This document shows positions 49,682-63,893 of a stretch of DNA of 64,000 nt, in pieces. Positions within the stretch are counted from its first letter, which is position 1. Every line of letters begins with the position of its first letter. The stretch comes from Lutraria lutraria (taxonomy: Eukaryota; Mollusca; Bivalvia; Venerida; Mactridae), in the NCBI GenBank assembly GCA_964023205.1, contig OZ026839.1, positions 17,080,386 to 17,144,385 of the forward strand, written 5' to 3'. Below the pieces are notes generated by a model. That model was given only the letters and a program-made list of their open reading frames with translations, had not been told where the DNA came from and ran no database searches. A program made the translations under genes and the position numbers.

Positions 49682-50835
49682 AGGGCCTGGCACACTACAG
49701 CGTATTAGGCCAACGATTGCGGAACGTGTTAGGTTTGTCTAATACGCTAGCGAACGCTGGCGAACGTCCGAAACATCAAAGAGAAGCCACCTTTCAGACG
49801 CACACATAGCGTTTGTCGAACGCGTTTAACGAATACATAACATTTGAGTAACGACCAAGAAACGTTTTCATAACTTACCCCTAGCGAATACAGAATTTCA
49901 AGTATTTTTGACAGCCAGTGCTAGGCGTGTGCATAAGTTCTTGGCGAGTGAAAAACGCGTGTGTAACCTGTCCAAACGTATTGGTAGCGAATTAGAGTAA
50001 TATTCATATATTTCAAACTCCCGCCGCCTCCCGATCCAAGGCTTGGCGTGTCCAGACTGTCCTCTTCATTCTTCTACCCCATAGTTCGATGTACAACAAA
50101 CTGCACATGGTTTAAAATATTTTGCTGGTATTGCAAAGCAACAAAGTGTACGCGTTCAGTATCAGCCATATTAGTCATGTACACTTGTGAATTAGTATTT
50201 GTTTATGTCGAGTTTTACGCCTGAGTCATATGAGGCGGACCTAAGCATCGTTCCTAGGAAGAACCAGTACTAGATTCCCATCCTAAACGTGAATTACTGA
50301 ATCTTATCATACATGAAATACAGTTTAATGAGGAATGCCCTTATTTTCGTTCTTTATGTCTTGATACGATGTAAGAACGTTTGTCAAGCGTTAAATATAC
50401 GTTATTCGTGCGTCACTGTAGCGTTGGGAAACGTTAAGTCCATCTTATACGCTTCAAGAACGCTCTACACACGTTAGAAATAAGTTCAACGAACGTTACG
50501 CCTACGTTTAAAACACGTTGTGCGAACGCTAGTGAATGTACCGGCGTGTTACCATTGCGTACTTAACGTTTGAAAGCGTATGACGAACGTTCGAATAACG
50601 AATGAATACCGATTGTCTAACGTATACATAACGGATAAATATACGTTCGGCACTCGTTCAAAATTTTGTGCATGCACAAATTTCTTTTAGGCCCTCGACG
50701 CTCGACAACGTATACCAACGTGTGTGAGCGTGCTTTTAACTTACATAAAACGAATCTCTAGCGGGTACGACGACCATCAGCGTATTCTTACACGTCGACA
50801 TACGTTGGCCAATGCGTTGTAGTGTGACAGCACCT
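49682..50835. mobile_element. PIF/Harbinger-like non-autonomous element, TTA duplication
   Basis: The left end AGGGCCTGGCACACTACAGC and right end, read inverted, AGGTGCTGTCACACTACAAC match over about 34 bp. TTA flanks both (49679-49681 and 50836-50838). The interior is unusual: dense AACGTT, ACGTTCG and CGAACG motifs on both strands with no transposase. It sits about 100 bp after the TRIM stop codon. Confidence 0.7.
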
Positions 50836-50839
50836 TTAG

Positions 50840-51335
50840 ATGCAGTATAGTCATTGATCTTGATTGATCTTGCTCTATTGGCGATGCTTTAAAATACACT
50901 TGATATTATGTTTGGGAAATATAATTATAATCCATGATTCTTTTTCCTTGTTGTGTTGAAGTGTACTACATACTAGTATAAAGAAAGTATATATATTCCA
51001 ATTATACATTTACAATTTATTTCATACTAGGAATTAAACTCATTTAACTATTCGCCTTTTCAAATATGATTAACTGAGAGGTTTTACTCTATATCCAAAT
51101 TAACACGATATAGTGTGTCTATTTATTTTATCATTACCTTACCTTACACAAAAACTATGTAATAATATATTCTATCGTTGTGTACGTATTAATGTGAAAT
51201 TGTAACTTCGGCATTTTTACAAGAGCGTGCACAAGAATATATCTTTTAAATCGATAACATTGTTTGGTATGCAATATTCTCGTGAGTTATTTTATCAATT
51301 CATCATAATATCAAACTTAAAAAATACACACAGCA
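50840..51335. other. AT-rich spacer, nothing recognised
   Basis: No open frame, repeat or RNA signature is seen between the Harbinger-like element and the 34-bp array. Confidence 0.6.
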
Positions 51336-51339
51336 TTGT

Positions 51340-52262
51340 ACAAGATGCATACTGTCCTACATGGTACAATACGACCATGTAGGAGAGTATAATCTTGTAC
51401 AATGCGACCATGTAGGACAGTATGTATCTTGTACAATGCGGCCATGTAGGACAGTATGTATCTTGTACAATGCCACCATGTAGGACAGTATTTCTTGTAC
51501 AATGCGACCATGTAGGACATTATGTATCTTGTACAATGCGACCATGTAGGACATTATGTATCTTGTACAATGCGACCATGTAGGACAGTATTTCTTGTAC
51601 AATGCGACCATGTAGGACATTATGTATCTTGTACATTGCGGCCATGTAGGACATAATGTATCTTGTACAATGCGACCGTGTAGGACATTATGTATCTTGT
51701 ACAATGCGACCATGTAGGACATTATGTATCTTGTACAATGCGACCATGTAGGACATTATGTATCTTGTACAATGCGACCATGTAGGACAGTATGTATCTT
51801 GTACAATGCGACCATGTAGGACATCATGTATCTTGTACAATGCGATCATGTAGGACAGTATGTATCTTGTACAATGCGACCATGTAGGACAGTATTTCTT
51901 GTACAATGCGACCATGTAGGACATTATGTATCTTGTACAATGCGACCATGTAGGACATTATGTATCTTGTACAATGCGACCATGTAGGACAGTATTTCTT
52001 GTACAATGCGACCATGTAGGACATTATGTATCTTGTACAATGCGACCATGTAGGACATTATGTATCTTGTACAATGCGACCATGTAGGACATTATGTATC
52101 TTGTACAATGCGACCATGTAGGACAGTATGTATCTTGTACAATGCGACCATGTAGGACATTATGTATCTTGTACAATACGATCATGTAGGACATTATGTA
52201 TCTTGTACAATGCGACCATGTAGGACATTATGTATATTGTACAATGCGACCATGTAGGATAG
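51340..52262. repeat. 34-bp satellite, about 27 units
   Basis: The unit contains GTATCTTGTACAATGCGACC and ATGTAGGACATT; a 30-bp version lacks GTAT (AGTATTTCTTG). Variation is at few sites (ATT/AGT, CGACC/CGGCC). It passes into the 54-bp array with no spacer at about 52262. Confidence 0.97.
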
Positions 52263-53884
52263 TATGTAGCAGAAAACTTATGTAGCAGATATAAAATACT
52301 CATACTTCTATAATACTACAGAAGGATAAACTTATGTAACAGATATAAAACACTGATACTTCTATAATACTAAAGAAGGATAAACTTATGTTCCAGATAT
52401 AAAACACTCATACTTCTAACATACTACAGAAGGATAAACTTATGTACCAGATATAAAACACTGATACTTCTAACATACTACATAGGGATAAACTTATGTT
52501 CCAGATATAAAACACTCATACTTCTATAATACTACAGAAGGATAAACTTATGTAGCAGATATAAAACACTCATACTTCTAACATACTACAGAAGGATAAA
52601 CTTATGTAGCAGATATAAAACACTCATACTTCTAACATACTACAGAAGGATAAAACTTATGTAGCAGATATAAAACACTCATACTTCTAACATACTACAG
52701 AAGGATAAACTTATGTAGCAGATATAAAACACTCATACTTCTAACATACTACATAGGGATAAACTTATGTAGCAGATATAAAACACTCATACTTCTAACA
52801 TACTACAGAAGGATAAACTTATGTAGCAGATATAAAACACTCATACTTCTAACATACTACAGAAGGATAAACTTATGTAGCAGATATAAAACACTCATAC
52901 TTCTAACATACTACAGAAGGATAAACTTATGTAGCAGATATAAAACACTCATACTTCTAACAAACTACATAGGGATAAACTTATGTAGCAGATATAAAAC
53001 ACTGATACTTCTAACATACTACATAGGGATAAACTTATGTACCAGATATAAAACACTGATACTTCTAACATACTACAGAAGGATAAACTTATGTAGCAGA
53101 TATAAAACACTGATACTTCTAACATACTACATAGGGATAAACTTATGTACCAGATATAAAACACTCATACTTCTAACATACTACATAGGGATAAACTTAT
53201 GTTCCAGATATAAAACACTCATACTTCTAACATACTACAGAAGGATAAACTTATGTACCAGATATAAAACACTCATACTTCTAACATACTACAGAAGGAT
53301 AAACTTATGTAGCAGATATAAAACACTCATACTTCTAACATACTACATAGGGATAAACTTATGTAGCAGATATAAAACACTCATACTTCTAACATACTAC
53401 AGAAGGATAAACTTATGTTCCAGATATAAAACACTCATACTTCTATAATACTACAGAAGGATAAACTTATGTAGCAGATATAAAACACTCATACTTCTAA
53501 CATACTACAGAAGGATAAACTTATGTAGCAGATATAAAACACTCATACTTCTAACATACTACATAGGGATAAACTTATGTTCCAGATATAAAACACTCAT
53601 ACTTCTAACATACTACAGAAGGATAAACTTATGTACCAGATATAAAACACTCATACTTCTAACATACTACAGAAGGATAAACTTATGTAGCAGATATAAA
53701 ACACTCATACTTCTAACATACTACATAGGGATAAACTTATGTACCAGATATAAAACACTCATACTTCTAACATACTACAGAAGGATAAACTTATGTTCCA
53801 GATATAAAACACTCATACTTCTAACATACTACAGAAGGATAAACTTATGTCGCAGATATAAAACACTCATACTTCTATAACATA
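52262..53884. repeat. 54-bp satellite, first block, about 30 units
   Basis: The unit carries GCAGATATAAAACACTCATA, CTTCTAACATACTAC and GGATAAACTTATGT. Variable sites: TATGT followed by AGC/TTC/ACC; CTC/CTG before ATAC; TAACA/TATAA; and ACAGAAGG/ACATAGGG. It ends at unique sequence. Confidence 0.97.
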
Positions 53885-54450
53885 GTGACTCTCATACCTA
53901 TATTGTTTCTATAATTATCATTAATTGAATAATTAATTAGAGACGTGAATTTGTATGTTCCAGTCTGTATTTTAAATAATGACAAAAGTACGTTTAACAT
54001 GTATGTATTGGCAGTAGAACAAGTCTCTGTAAACAACTTAAGTCAGCATACCACAGATGTCGTCCATATACTAATTGGTATTTTGGGATGTTTGCATTAT
54101 ACTGTAACTTTGTTAAAAGTTTATATTAACTATTATAAATTGATCGACGAAAAATGATAACTTTTGCAACTTTTGGAAGTCTGATTTAAAACAAGACATT
54201 CCAAATTAGTATTGCATCAGATGATTAACCTATAATTTCATTGGTCATGAAACTTGTGGTTCCGAAACTTCATTGGATAATGATGATAACGCCCACGGCT
54301 GTCAATAACATGTTTTGATACCATATACCTAATTGTCTTATGTGAGAGAGAGAAGAAAATAATGAGAGAGAAAATAAGAACATTTTAATTTTTGATTAAA
54401 CCTATAACTATACGATCACGGATTGTTTTTCTTTATGTCAATAATCACTA
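53885..54450. other. unique island inside the 54-bp satellite
   Basis: About 570 bp of AT-rich, non-satellite sequence separates the two array blocks. A 70-codon plus-strand frame (53945-54157) has no recognised domain. A short GAGAGAGA patch lies near 54344. Confidence 0.7.
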
Positions 54451-54453
54451 TGT

Positions 54454-57400
54454 GACACTTCTAACATACTACAGAAGGATAAACTTATGTACCAGATATA
54501 AAACACTCATACTTCTAACATACTACAGAAGGATAAACTTATGTAGCAGATATAAAACACTGATACTTCTAACATACTACATAGGGATAAACTTATGTTC
54601 CAGATATAAAACACTCATACTTCTATAATACTACAGAAGGATAAACTTATGTAGCAGATATAAAACACTCATACTTCTAACATACTACAGAAGGATAAAC
54701 TTATGTAGCAGATATAAAACACTGATACTTCTAACATACTACATAGGGATAAACTTATGTTCCAGATATAAAACACTCATACTTCTATAATACTACAGAA
54801 GGATAAACATATGTAGCAGATATAAAACACTGATACTTCTAACATACTACAAAGGGATAAACTTATGTTCCAGATATAAAACACTCATACTTCTAACATT
54901 CTACAGAAGGATAAACTTATGTAGCAGATATAAAACACTCATACTTCTAACATACTACATAGGGATAAACTTATGTAGCAGATATAAAACACTCATACTT
55001 CTAACATACTACAGAAGGATAAACTTATGTAGCAGATATAAAACACTCATACTTCTAACATACTACAGAAGGATAAACTTATGTTCCAGATATAAAACAC
55101 TCATACTTCTAACATACTACAGAAGGATAAACTTATGTTCCAGATATAAAACACTCATACTTCTAACATACTACAGAAGGATAAACTTATGTAGCAGATA
55201 TAAAACACTCATACTTCTAACATACTACAGAAGGATAAACTTATGTAGCAGATATAAAACACTCATACTTCTAACATACTACATAGGGATAAACTTATGT
55301 TCCAGATATAAAACACTCATACTTCTAACATTCTACAGAAGGATAAACTTATGTAGCAGATATAAAACACTCATACTTCTAACATACTACATAGGGATAA
55401 ACTTATGTAGCAGATATAAAACACTCATACTTCTAACATACTACAGAAGGATAAGCTTATGTAGCAGATATAAAACACTCATACTTCTAACATACTACAG
55501 AAGGATAAACTTATGTTCCAGATATAAAACACTCATACTTCTAACATACTACAGAAGGATAAACTTATGTAGCAGATATAAAACACTCATACTTCTAACA
55601 TACTACAGAAGGATAAACTTATGTACCAGATATAAAACACTCATACTTCTAACATACTACAGAAGGATAAACTTATGTAGCAGATATAAAACACTGATAC
55701 TTCTAACATACTACATAGGGATAAACTTATGTTCCAGATATAAAACACTCATACTTCTATAATACTACAGAAGGATAAACTTATGTAGCAGATATAAAAC
55801 ACTCATACTTCTAACATACTACAGAAGGATAAACTTATGTAGCAGATATAAAACACTGATACTTCTAACATACTACATAGGGATAAACTTATGTTCCAGA
55901 TATAAAACACTCATACTTCTATAATACTACAGAAGGATAAACTTATGTAGCAGATATAAAACACTGATACTTCTAACATACTACATAGGGATAAACTTAT
56001 GTTCCAGATATAAAACACTCATACTTCTAACATTCTACAGAAGGATAAACTTATGTAGCAGATATAAAACACTCATACTTCTAACATACTACATAGGGAT
56101 AAACTTATGTAGCAGATATAAAACACTCATACTTCTAACATACTACATAGGGATAAACTTATGTAGCAGATATAAAACACTCATACTTCTAACATACTAC
56201 ATAGGGATAAACTTATGTAGCAGATATAAAACACTCATACTTCTAACATACTACAGAAGGATAAACTTATGTAGCAGATATAAAACACTCATACTTCTAA
56301 CATACTACATAGGGATAAACTTATGTAGCAGATATAAAACACTCATACTTCTAACATACTACATAGGGATAAACTTATGTAGCAGATATAAAACACTCAT
56401 ACTTCTAACATACTACAGAAGGATAAACTTATGTAGCAGATATAAAACACTCATACTTCTAACATACTACAGAAGGATAAACTTATGTAGCAGATATAAA
56501 ACACTCATACTTCTAACATACTACATAGGGATAAACTTATGTAGCAGATATAAAACACTCATACTTCTAACATACTACATAGGGATAAACTTATGTAGCA
56601 GATATAAAACACTCATACTTCTAACATACTACAGAAGGATAAACTTATGTAGCAGATATAAAACACTCATACTTCTAACATACTACAGAAGGATAAACTT
56701 ATGTAGCAGATATAAAACACTCATACTTCTAACATACTACAGAAGGATAAACTTATGTAGCAGATATAAAACACTCATACTTCTAACATACTACATAGGG
56801 ATAAACTTATGTAGCAGATATAAAACACTCATACTTCTAACATACTACAGAAGGATAAACTTATGTAGCAGATATAAAACACTCATACTTCTATCATACT
56901 ACAGAAGGATAAACTTATGTAGCAGATATAAAACACTCATACTTCTAACATACTACAGAAGGATAAACTTATGTAGCAGATATAAAACACTCATACTTCT
57001 AACATACTACAGAAGGATAAACTTATGTAGCAGATATAAAACACTCATAGTTCTATAATACTACAGAAGGATAAACTTATGTTCCAGATATAAAATACTC
57101 ATACTTCTAACATACTACATAGGGATAAACTTATGTAGCAGATATAAAACACTCATACTTCTAACATACTACAGAAGGATAAACTTATGTAGCAGATATA
57201 AAACACTCATACTTCTAACATACTACAGAAGGATAAACTTATGTAGCAGATATAAAACACTCATACTTCTAACATACTACATAGGGATAAACTTATGTAG
57301 CAGATATAAAACACTCATACTTCTAACATACTACAGAAGGATAAACTTATGTAGCAGATATAAAACACTCATACTTCTAACATACTACAGAAGGATAAAC

Positions 57401-60400
57401 TTATGTAGCAGATATAAAACACTCATACTTCTAACAAACTACAGAAGGATAAACTTATGTAGCAGATATAAAACACTCATACTTCTAACATACTACATAG
57501 GGATAAATTTATGTAGCAGATATAAAACACTCATACTTCTAACATACTACAGAAGGATAAACTTATGTAGCAGATATAAAACACTCATACTTCTAACATA
57601 CTACAGAAGGATAAACTTATGTAGCAGATATAAAACACTCATAGTTCTATAATACTACAGAAGGATAAACTTATGTTCCAGATATAAAACACTGATACTT
57701 CTAACATACTACATAGGGATAAACTTATGTAGCAGATATAAAACACTCATACTTCTAACATACTACAGAAGGATAAACTTATGTAGCAGATATAAAACAC
57801 TCATACTTCTAACATACTACATAGGGATAAACTTATGTTCCAGATATAAAACACTCATACTTCTAACATACTACATAGGGATAAACTTATGTAGCAGATA
57901 TAAAACACTCATACTTCTAACATACTACAGAAGGATAAACTTATGTAGCAGATATAAAACACTCATACTTCTAACATACTACATAGGGATAAACTTATGT
58001 AGCAGATATAAAACACTCATACTTCTAACATACTACAGAAGGATAAACTTATGTAGCAGATATAAAACACTCATACTTCTAACATACTACAGAAGGATAA
58101 ACTTATGTAGCAGATATAAAACACTCATACTTCTAACATACTACGGAAGGATAAACTTATGTAGCAGATATAAAACACTCATACTTCTAACATACTACAG
58201 AAGGATAAACTTATGTAGCAGATATAAAACACTCATACTTCTAACATACTACATAGGGATAAACTTATGTAGCAGATATAAAACACTCATACTTCTAACA
58301 TACTACAGAAGGATAAACTTATGTAGCAGATATAAAACACTCATACTTCTAACATACTACATAGGGATAAACTTATGTACCAGATATAAAACACTCATAC
58401 TTCTAACATTCTACAGAAGGATAAACTTATGTAGCAGATATAAAACACTCATACTTCTAACATACTACAGAAGGATAAACTTATGTACCAGATATAAAAC
58501 ACTCATACTTCTAACATACTACATAGGGATAAACTTATGTACCAGATATAAAACACTCATACTTCTAACATACTACATAGGGATAAACTTATGTAGCAGA
58601 TATAAAACACTCATACTTCTAACATACTACAGAAGGATAAACTTATGTACCAGATATAAAACACTCATACTTCTAACATTCTACAGAAGGATAAACTTAT
58701 GTAGCAGATATAAAACACTCATACTTCTAACATACTACATAGGGATAAACTTATGTACCAGATATAAAACACTCATACTTCTAACATACTACAGAAGGAT
58801 AAACTTATGTAGCAGATATAAAACACTCATACTTCTAACATACTACAGAAGGATAAACTTATGTAGCAGATATAAAACACTCATACTTCTAACATACTAC
58901 ATAGGGATAAACTTATGTACCAGATATAAAACACTCATACTTCTAACATACTACAGAAGGATAAACTTATGTACCAGATATAAAACACTCATACTTCTAA
59001 CATACTACATGGGGATAAACTTATGTAGCAGATATAAAACACTCATACTTCTAACATACTACATAGGGATAAACTTATGTAGCAGATATAAAACACTCAT
59101 ACTTCTAACATTCTACATAGGGATAAACTTATGTAGCAGATATAAAACACTCATACTTCTAACATACTACATAGGGATAAACTTATGTAGCAGATATAAA
59201 ACACTCATACTTCTAACATACTACATAGGGATAAACTTATGTAGCAGATATAAAACACTCATACTTCTAACATACTACATAGGGATAAACTTATGTAGCA
59301 GATATAAAACACTCATACTTCTAACATACTACATAGGGATAAACTTATGTAGCAGATATAAAACACTCATATTTCTAACATACTACAGAAGGATAAACTT
59401 ATGTAGCAGATATAAAACACTCATACTTCTAACATACTACATAGGGATAAACTTATGTAGCAGATATAAAACACTCATACTTCTAACATACTACATAGGG
59501 ATAAACTTATGTAGCAGATATAAAACACTCATACTTCTAACATACTACAGAAGGATAAACTTATGTACCAGATATAAAACACTCATACTTCTAACATTCT
59601 ACAGAAGGATAAACTTATGTAGCAGATATAAAACACTCATACTTCTAACATACTACAGAAGGATAAACTTATGTACCAGATATAAAACACTCATACTTCT
59701 AACATACTACAGAAGGATAAACTTATGTAGCAGATATAAAACACTCATACTTCTAACATACTACAGAAGGATAAACTTATGTAGCAGATATAAAACACTC
59801 ATACTTCTAACATACTACATAGGGATAAACTTATGTAGCAGATATAAAACACTCATACTTCTAACATACTACATAGGGATAAACTTATGTAGCAGATATA
59901 AAACACTCATACTTCTAACATACTACATAGGGATAAACTTATGTAGCAGATATAAAACACTCATACTTCTAACATACTACATAGGGATAAACTTATGTAG
60001 CAGATATAAAACACTCATACTTCTAACATACTACATAGGGATAAACTTATGTAGCAGATATAAAACACTCATACTTCTAACATACTACAGAAGGATAAAC
60101 TTATGTAGCAGATATAAAACACTCATACTTCTAACATACTACAGAAGGATAAACTTATGTAGCAGATATAAAACACTCATACTTCTAACATACTACATAG
60201 GGATAAACTTATGTTCCAGATATAAAACACTCATACTTCTAACATACTACAGAAGGATAAACTTATGTAGCAGATATAAAACACTCATAGTTCTAACATA
60301 CTACATAGGGATAAACTTATGTTCCAGATATAAAACACTCATACTTCTAACATTCTACAGAAGGATAAACTTATGTAGGAGATATAAAACACTCATACTT

Positions 60401-63000
60401 CTAACATACTACATAGGGATAAACTTATGTTCCAGATATAAAACACTCATACTTCTAACATTCTACAGAAGGATAAACTTATGTAGCAGATATAAAACAC
60501 TCATACTTCTAACATACTACATAGGGATAAACTTATGTTCCAGATATAAAACACTCATACTTCTAACATTCTACAGAAGGATAAACTTATGTAGCAGATA
60601 TAAAACACTCATAGTTCTAACATACTACATAGGGATAAACTTATGTAGCAGATATAAAACACTCATACTTCTAACATTCTACATAGGGATAAACTTATGT
60701 AGCAGATATAAAACACTCATACTTCTAACATACTACATAGGGATAAACTTATGTAGCAGATATAAAACACTCATACTTCTAACATACTACATAGGGATAA
60801 ACTTATGTAGCAGATATAAAACACTCATACTTCTAACATACTACAGAAGGATAAACTTATGTAGCAGATATAAAACACTCATACTTCTAACATACTACAT
60901 AGGGATAAACTTATGTAGCAGATATAAAACACTCATACTTCTAACATACTACAGAAGGATAAACTTATGTAGCAGATATAAAACACTCATACTTCTAACA
61001 TACTACAGAAGGATAAACTTATGTAGCAGATATAAAACACTCATACTTCTAACATACTACAGAAGGATAAACTTATGTAGCAGATATAAAACACTCATAC
61101 TTCTAACATACTACATAGGGATAAACTTATGTACCAGATATAAAACACTCATACTTCTAACATACTACAGAAGGATAAACTTATGTAGCAGATATAAAAC
61201 ACTCATACTTCTAACATACTACATAGGGATAAACTTATGTAGCAGATATAAAACACTCATACTTCTAACATACTACAGAAGGATAAACTTATGTAGCAGA
61301 TATAAAACACTCATACTTCTAACATACTACAGAAGGATAAACTTATGTAGCAGATATAAAACACTCATACTTCTAACATACTACATAGGGATAAACTTAT
61401 GTTCCAGATATAAAACACTCATACTTCTAACATACTACAGAAGGATAAACTTATGTAGCAGATATAAAACACTCATAGTTCTAACATACTACATAGGGAT
61501 AAACTTATGTTCCAGATATAAAACACTCATACTTCTAACATTCTACAGAAGGATAAACTTATGTAGGAGATATAAAACACTCATACTTCTAACATACTAC
61601 ATAGGGATAAACTTATGTTCCAGATATAAAACACTCATACTTCTAACATTCTACAGAAGGATAAACTTATGTAGCAGATATAAAACACTCATACTTCTAA
61701 CATACTACATAGGGATAAACTTATGTTCCAGATATAAAACACTCATACTTCTAACATTCTACAGAAGGATAAACTTATGTAGCAGATATAAAACACTCAT
61801 ACTTCTAACATACTACATAGGGATAAACTTATGTAGCAGATATAAAACACTCATACTTCTAACATACTACATAGGGATAAACTTATGTAGCAGATATAAA
61901 ACACTCATACTTCTAACATACTACATAGGGATAAACTTATGTAGCAGATATAAAACACTCATACTTCTAACATACTACATAGGGATAAACTTATGTAGCA
62001 GATATAAAACACTCATACGTCTAACATACTACAGAAGGATAAACTTATGTAGCAGATATAAAACACTCATACTTCTAACATACTACATAGGGATAAACTT
62101 ATGTAGCAGATATAAAACACTCATACTTCTAACATACTACAGAAGGATAAACTTATGTAGCAGATATAAAACACTCATACTTCTAACATACTACAGAAGG
62201 ATAAACTTATGTAGCAGATATAAAACACTCATACTTCTAACATACTACAGAAGGATAAACTTATGTAGCAGATATAAAACACTCATACTTCTAACATACT
62301 ACATAGGGATAAACTTATGTACCAGATATAAAACACTCATACTTCTAACATACTACAGAAGGATAAACTTATGTAGCAGATATAAAACACTCATACTTCT
62401 AACATACTACAGAAGGATAAACTTATGTAGCAGATATAAAACACTCATACTTCTAACATACTACATAAGGATAAATTTATGTAGCAGATATAAAACACTC
62501 ATACTTCTAACAAACTACATAGGGATAAACTTATGTACCAGATATAAAACACTCATACTTCTAACATACTACAGAAGGATAAACTTATGTAGCAGATATA
62601 AAACACTCATAGTTCTATAATACTACAGAAGGATAAACTTATGTAGCAGATATAAAACACTCATACTTCTAACATACTACATAGGGATAAACTTATGTAG
62701 CAGATATAAAACACTCATACTTCTAACATACTACAGAAGGATAAACTTATGTAGCAGATATAAAACACTCATACTTCTAACATTCTACAGAAGGATAAAC
62801 TTATGTTCCAGATATAAAACACTCATACTTCTAACATACTACATAGGGATAAACTTATGTAGCAGATATAAAACACTCATACTTCTAACATACTACAGAA
62901 GGATAAACTTATGTACCAGATATAAAACACTCATACTTCTAACATACTACATAGGGATAAACTTATGTAGCAGATATAAAACACTCATACTTCTAATATT
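54454..63000. repeat. 54-bp satellite, main block, about 158 units with higher-order repeats
   Basis: Same unit as the first block. Marked variants recur at multiples of 54: TTCTATAATA at 54621 and 55755, and at 54783 and 55917 (both 1134 = 21 units); TAGTTCTATAATA at 57048 and 57642 (594 = 11 units); the private TGTAGGAGA at 60375 and 61563 (1188 = 22 units). Because 54 is divisible by three, one frame stays open for 1203 codons; I do not regard it as a gene. Confidence 0.97.
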
Positions 63001-63365
63001 CTAATACTTCATTGATAATTTTCCATGTTATATCTTTAAATCAATCATCACAAATGTACTCACCTCGCTACAACATTGTGATAAGAATTGATAAAAAGAC
63101 GAAACAACAATAAATTACTGATATTATTTTCTTTTGTATAATTTGAGCGTATCTAATGAATTCTTTATTGGAAAAAAGACATGCGTGATTACAGTGTATT
63201 GTTGAACCTATCGATCAAACATTCTATTACGTGTGGTTTAATGTAAATGTAGATTGTGTGACTTTAACTGGAAAAAAGTTTGTATGTATGCACTAGTAGA
63301 TATATATGAAAATAAACTTTAGTTTGCGACTAAATTGTTTTCATGTTCACGTTCGTTTTTTAGCT
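63001..63365. repeat. right-hand copy of the segment at 45578-46420
   Basis: It begins at the end of the satellite and matches the region upstream of the TRIM gene in order and orientation, with one large gap (about 375 bp missing) and many substitutions. Confidence 0.75.
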
Positions 63366-63893
63366 CAACTGAGTGAAGCTCAGGCTGGGCTGTTATTATG
63401 TTATTTAATGTGTCCGTCGTACGTTGTCCGTCCGTCCTTCCACAATTCTTCAAACGACATCTCTTCTGAAACGACTGAGTCAAATTTGTAAAAAGACACC
63501 AAAGGAATTATCTTTATATATCTAAAGATAAGTATTGCTGCATATATTACTTTGCTAAAATACAGTATCTGGGGTCACCATTAGCCCCCCCCCCCCAGGA
63601 GGGGGGGGGGGGGCACAGTTTTACACAGATTCATACAGGAGCTTAGATATTTGGCATGGAGAAACGTCTTAATAGGAAAATATTTCGGTCTTTTATCTGA
63701 AGCACATAGTTTGGAGCTTAGATATTTTGCATGTGGCGACATGTAACAAAATTGCTTTTAAGATAATATCCTTTGAGGTATACTTTTCAATATCTTTATT
63801 TACTGCGGAACAAATGCAATCAGATTCGTAAGTGATGTCGCATTACTCTTTCTCAGGTGAGCATCCCAGGGCTACTTAGCCCTCTTGTTTTAT
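63361..63893. mobile_element. dispersed bivalve-type repeat with AGCTCA(A/C)CTGAG ends
   Basis: It starts AGCTCAACTGAGTGAAGCTC and ends CTCAGGTGAGCATCCCAGGG then CCCTCTTGTTT, so the ends are roughly inverted (AGCTCAACTGAG against GCTCACCTGAG). Short GTCCGTCGTACGTTGTCCGT runs follow the left end. Repeats of this kind are frequent in bivalve genomes. Confidence 0.5.
63585..63613. repeat. C12-AGGA-G13 homopolymer hairpin
   Basis: Twelve C, then AGGA, then thirteen G: a self-complementary GC hairpin inside the dispersed repeat at 63361. Confidence 0.95.

Noticed and set aside
51317..52024. Minus-strand frames in the 34-bp array and possible CRISPR appearance
   Set aside because: The repeats are contiguous without unique spacers and the genome is animal, so this is a satellite, not a CRISPR array or gene.
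59009..62620. 1203-codon open frame in the 54-bp satellite
   Set aside because: The unit length is a multiple of three and one frame lacks stops. Variants spread without regard to codon position, there is no start context or domain, and the array continues beyond the frame on both sides.
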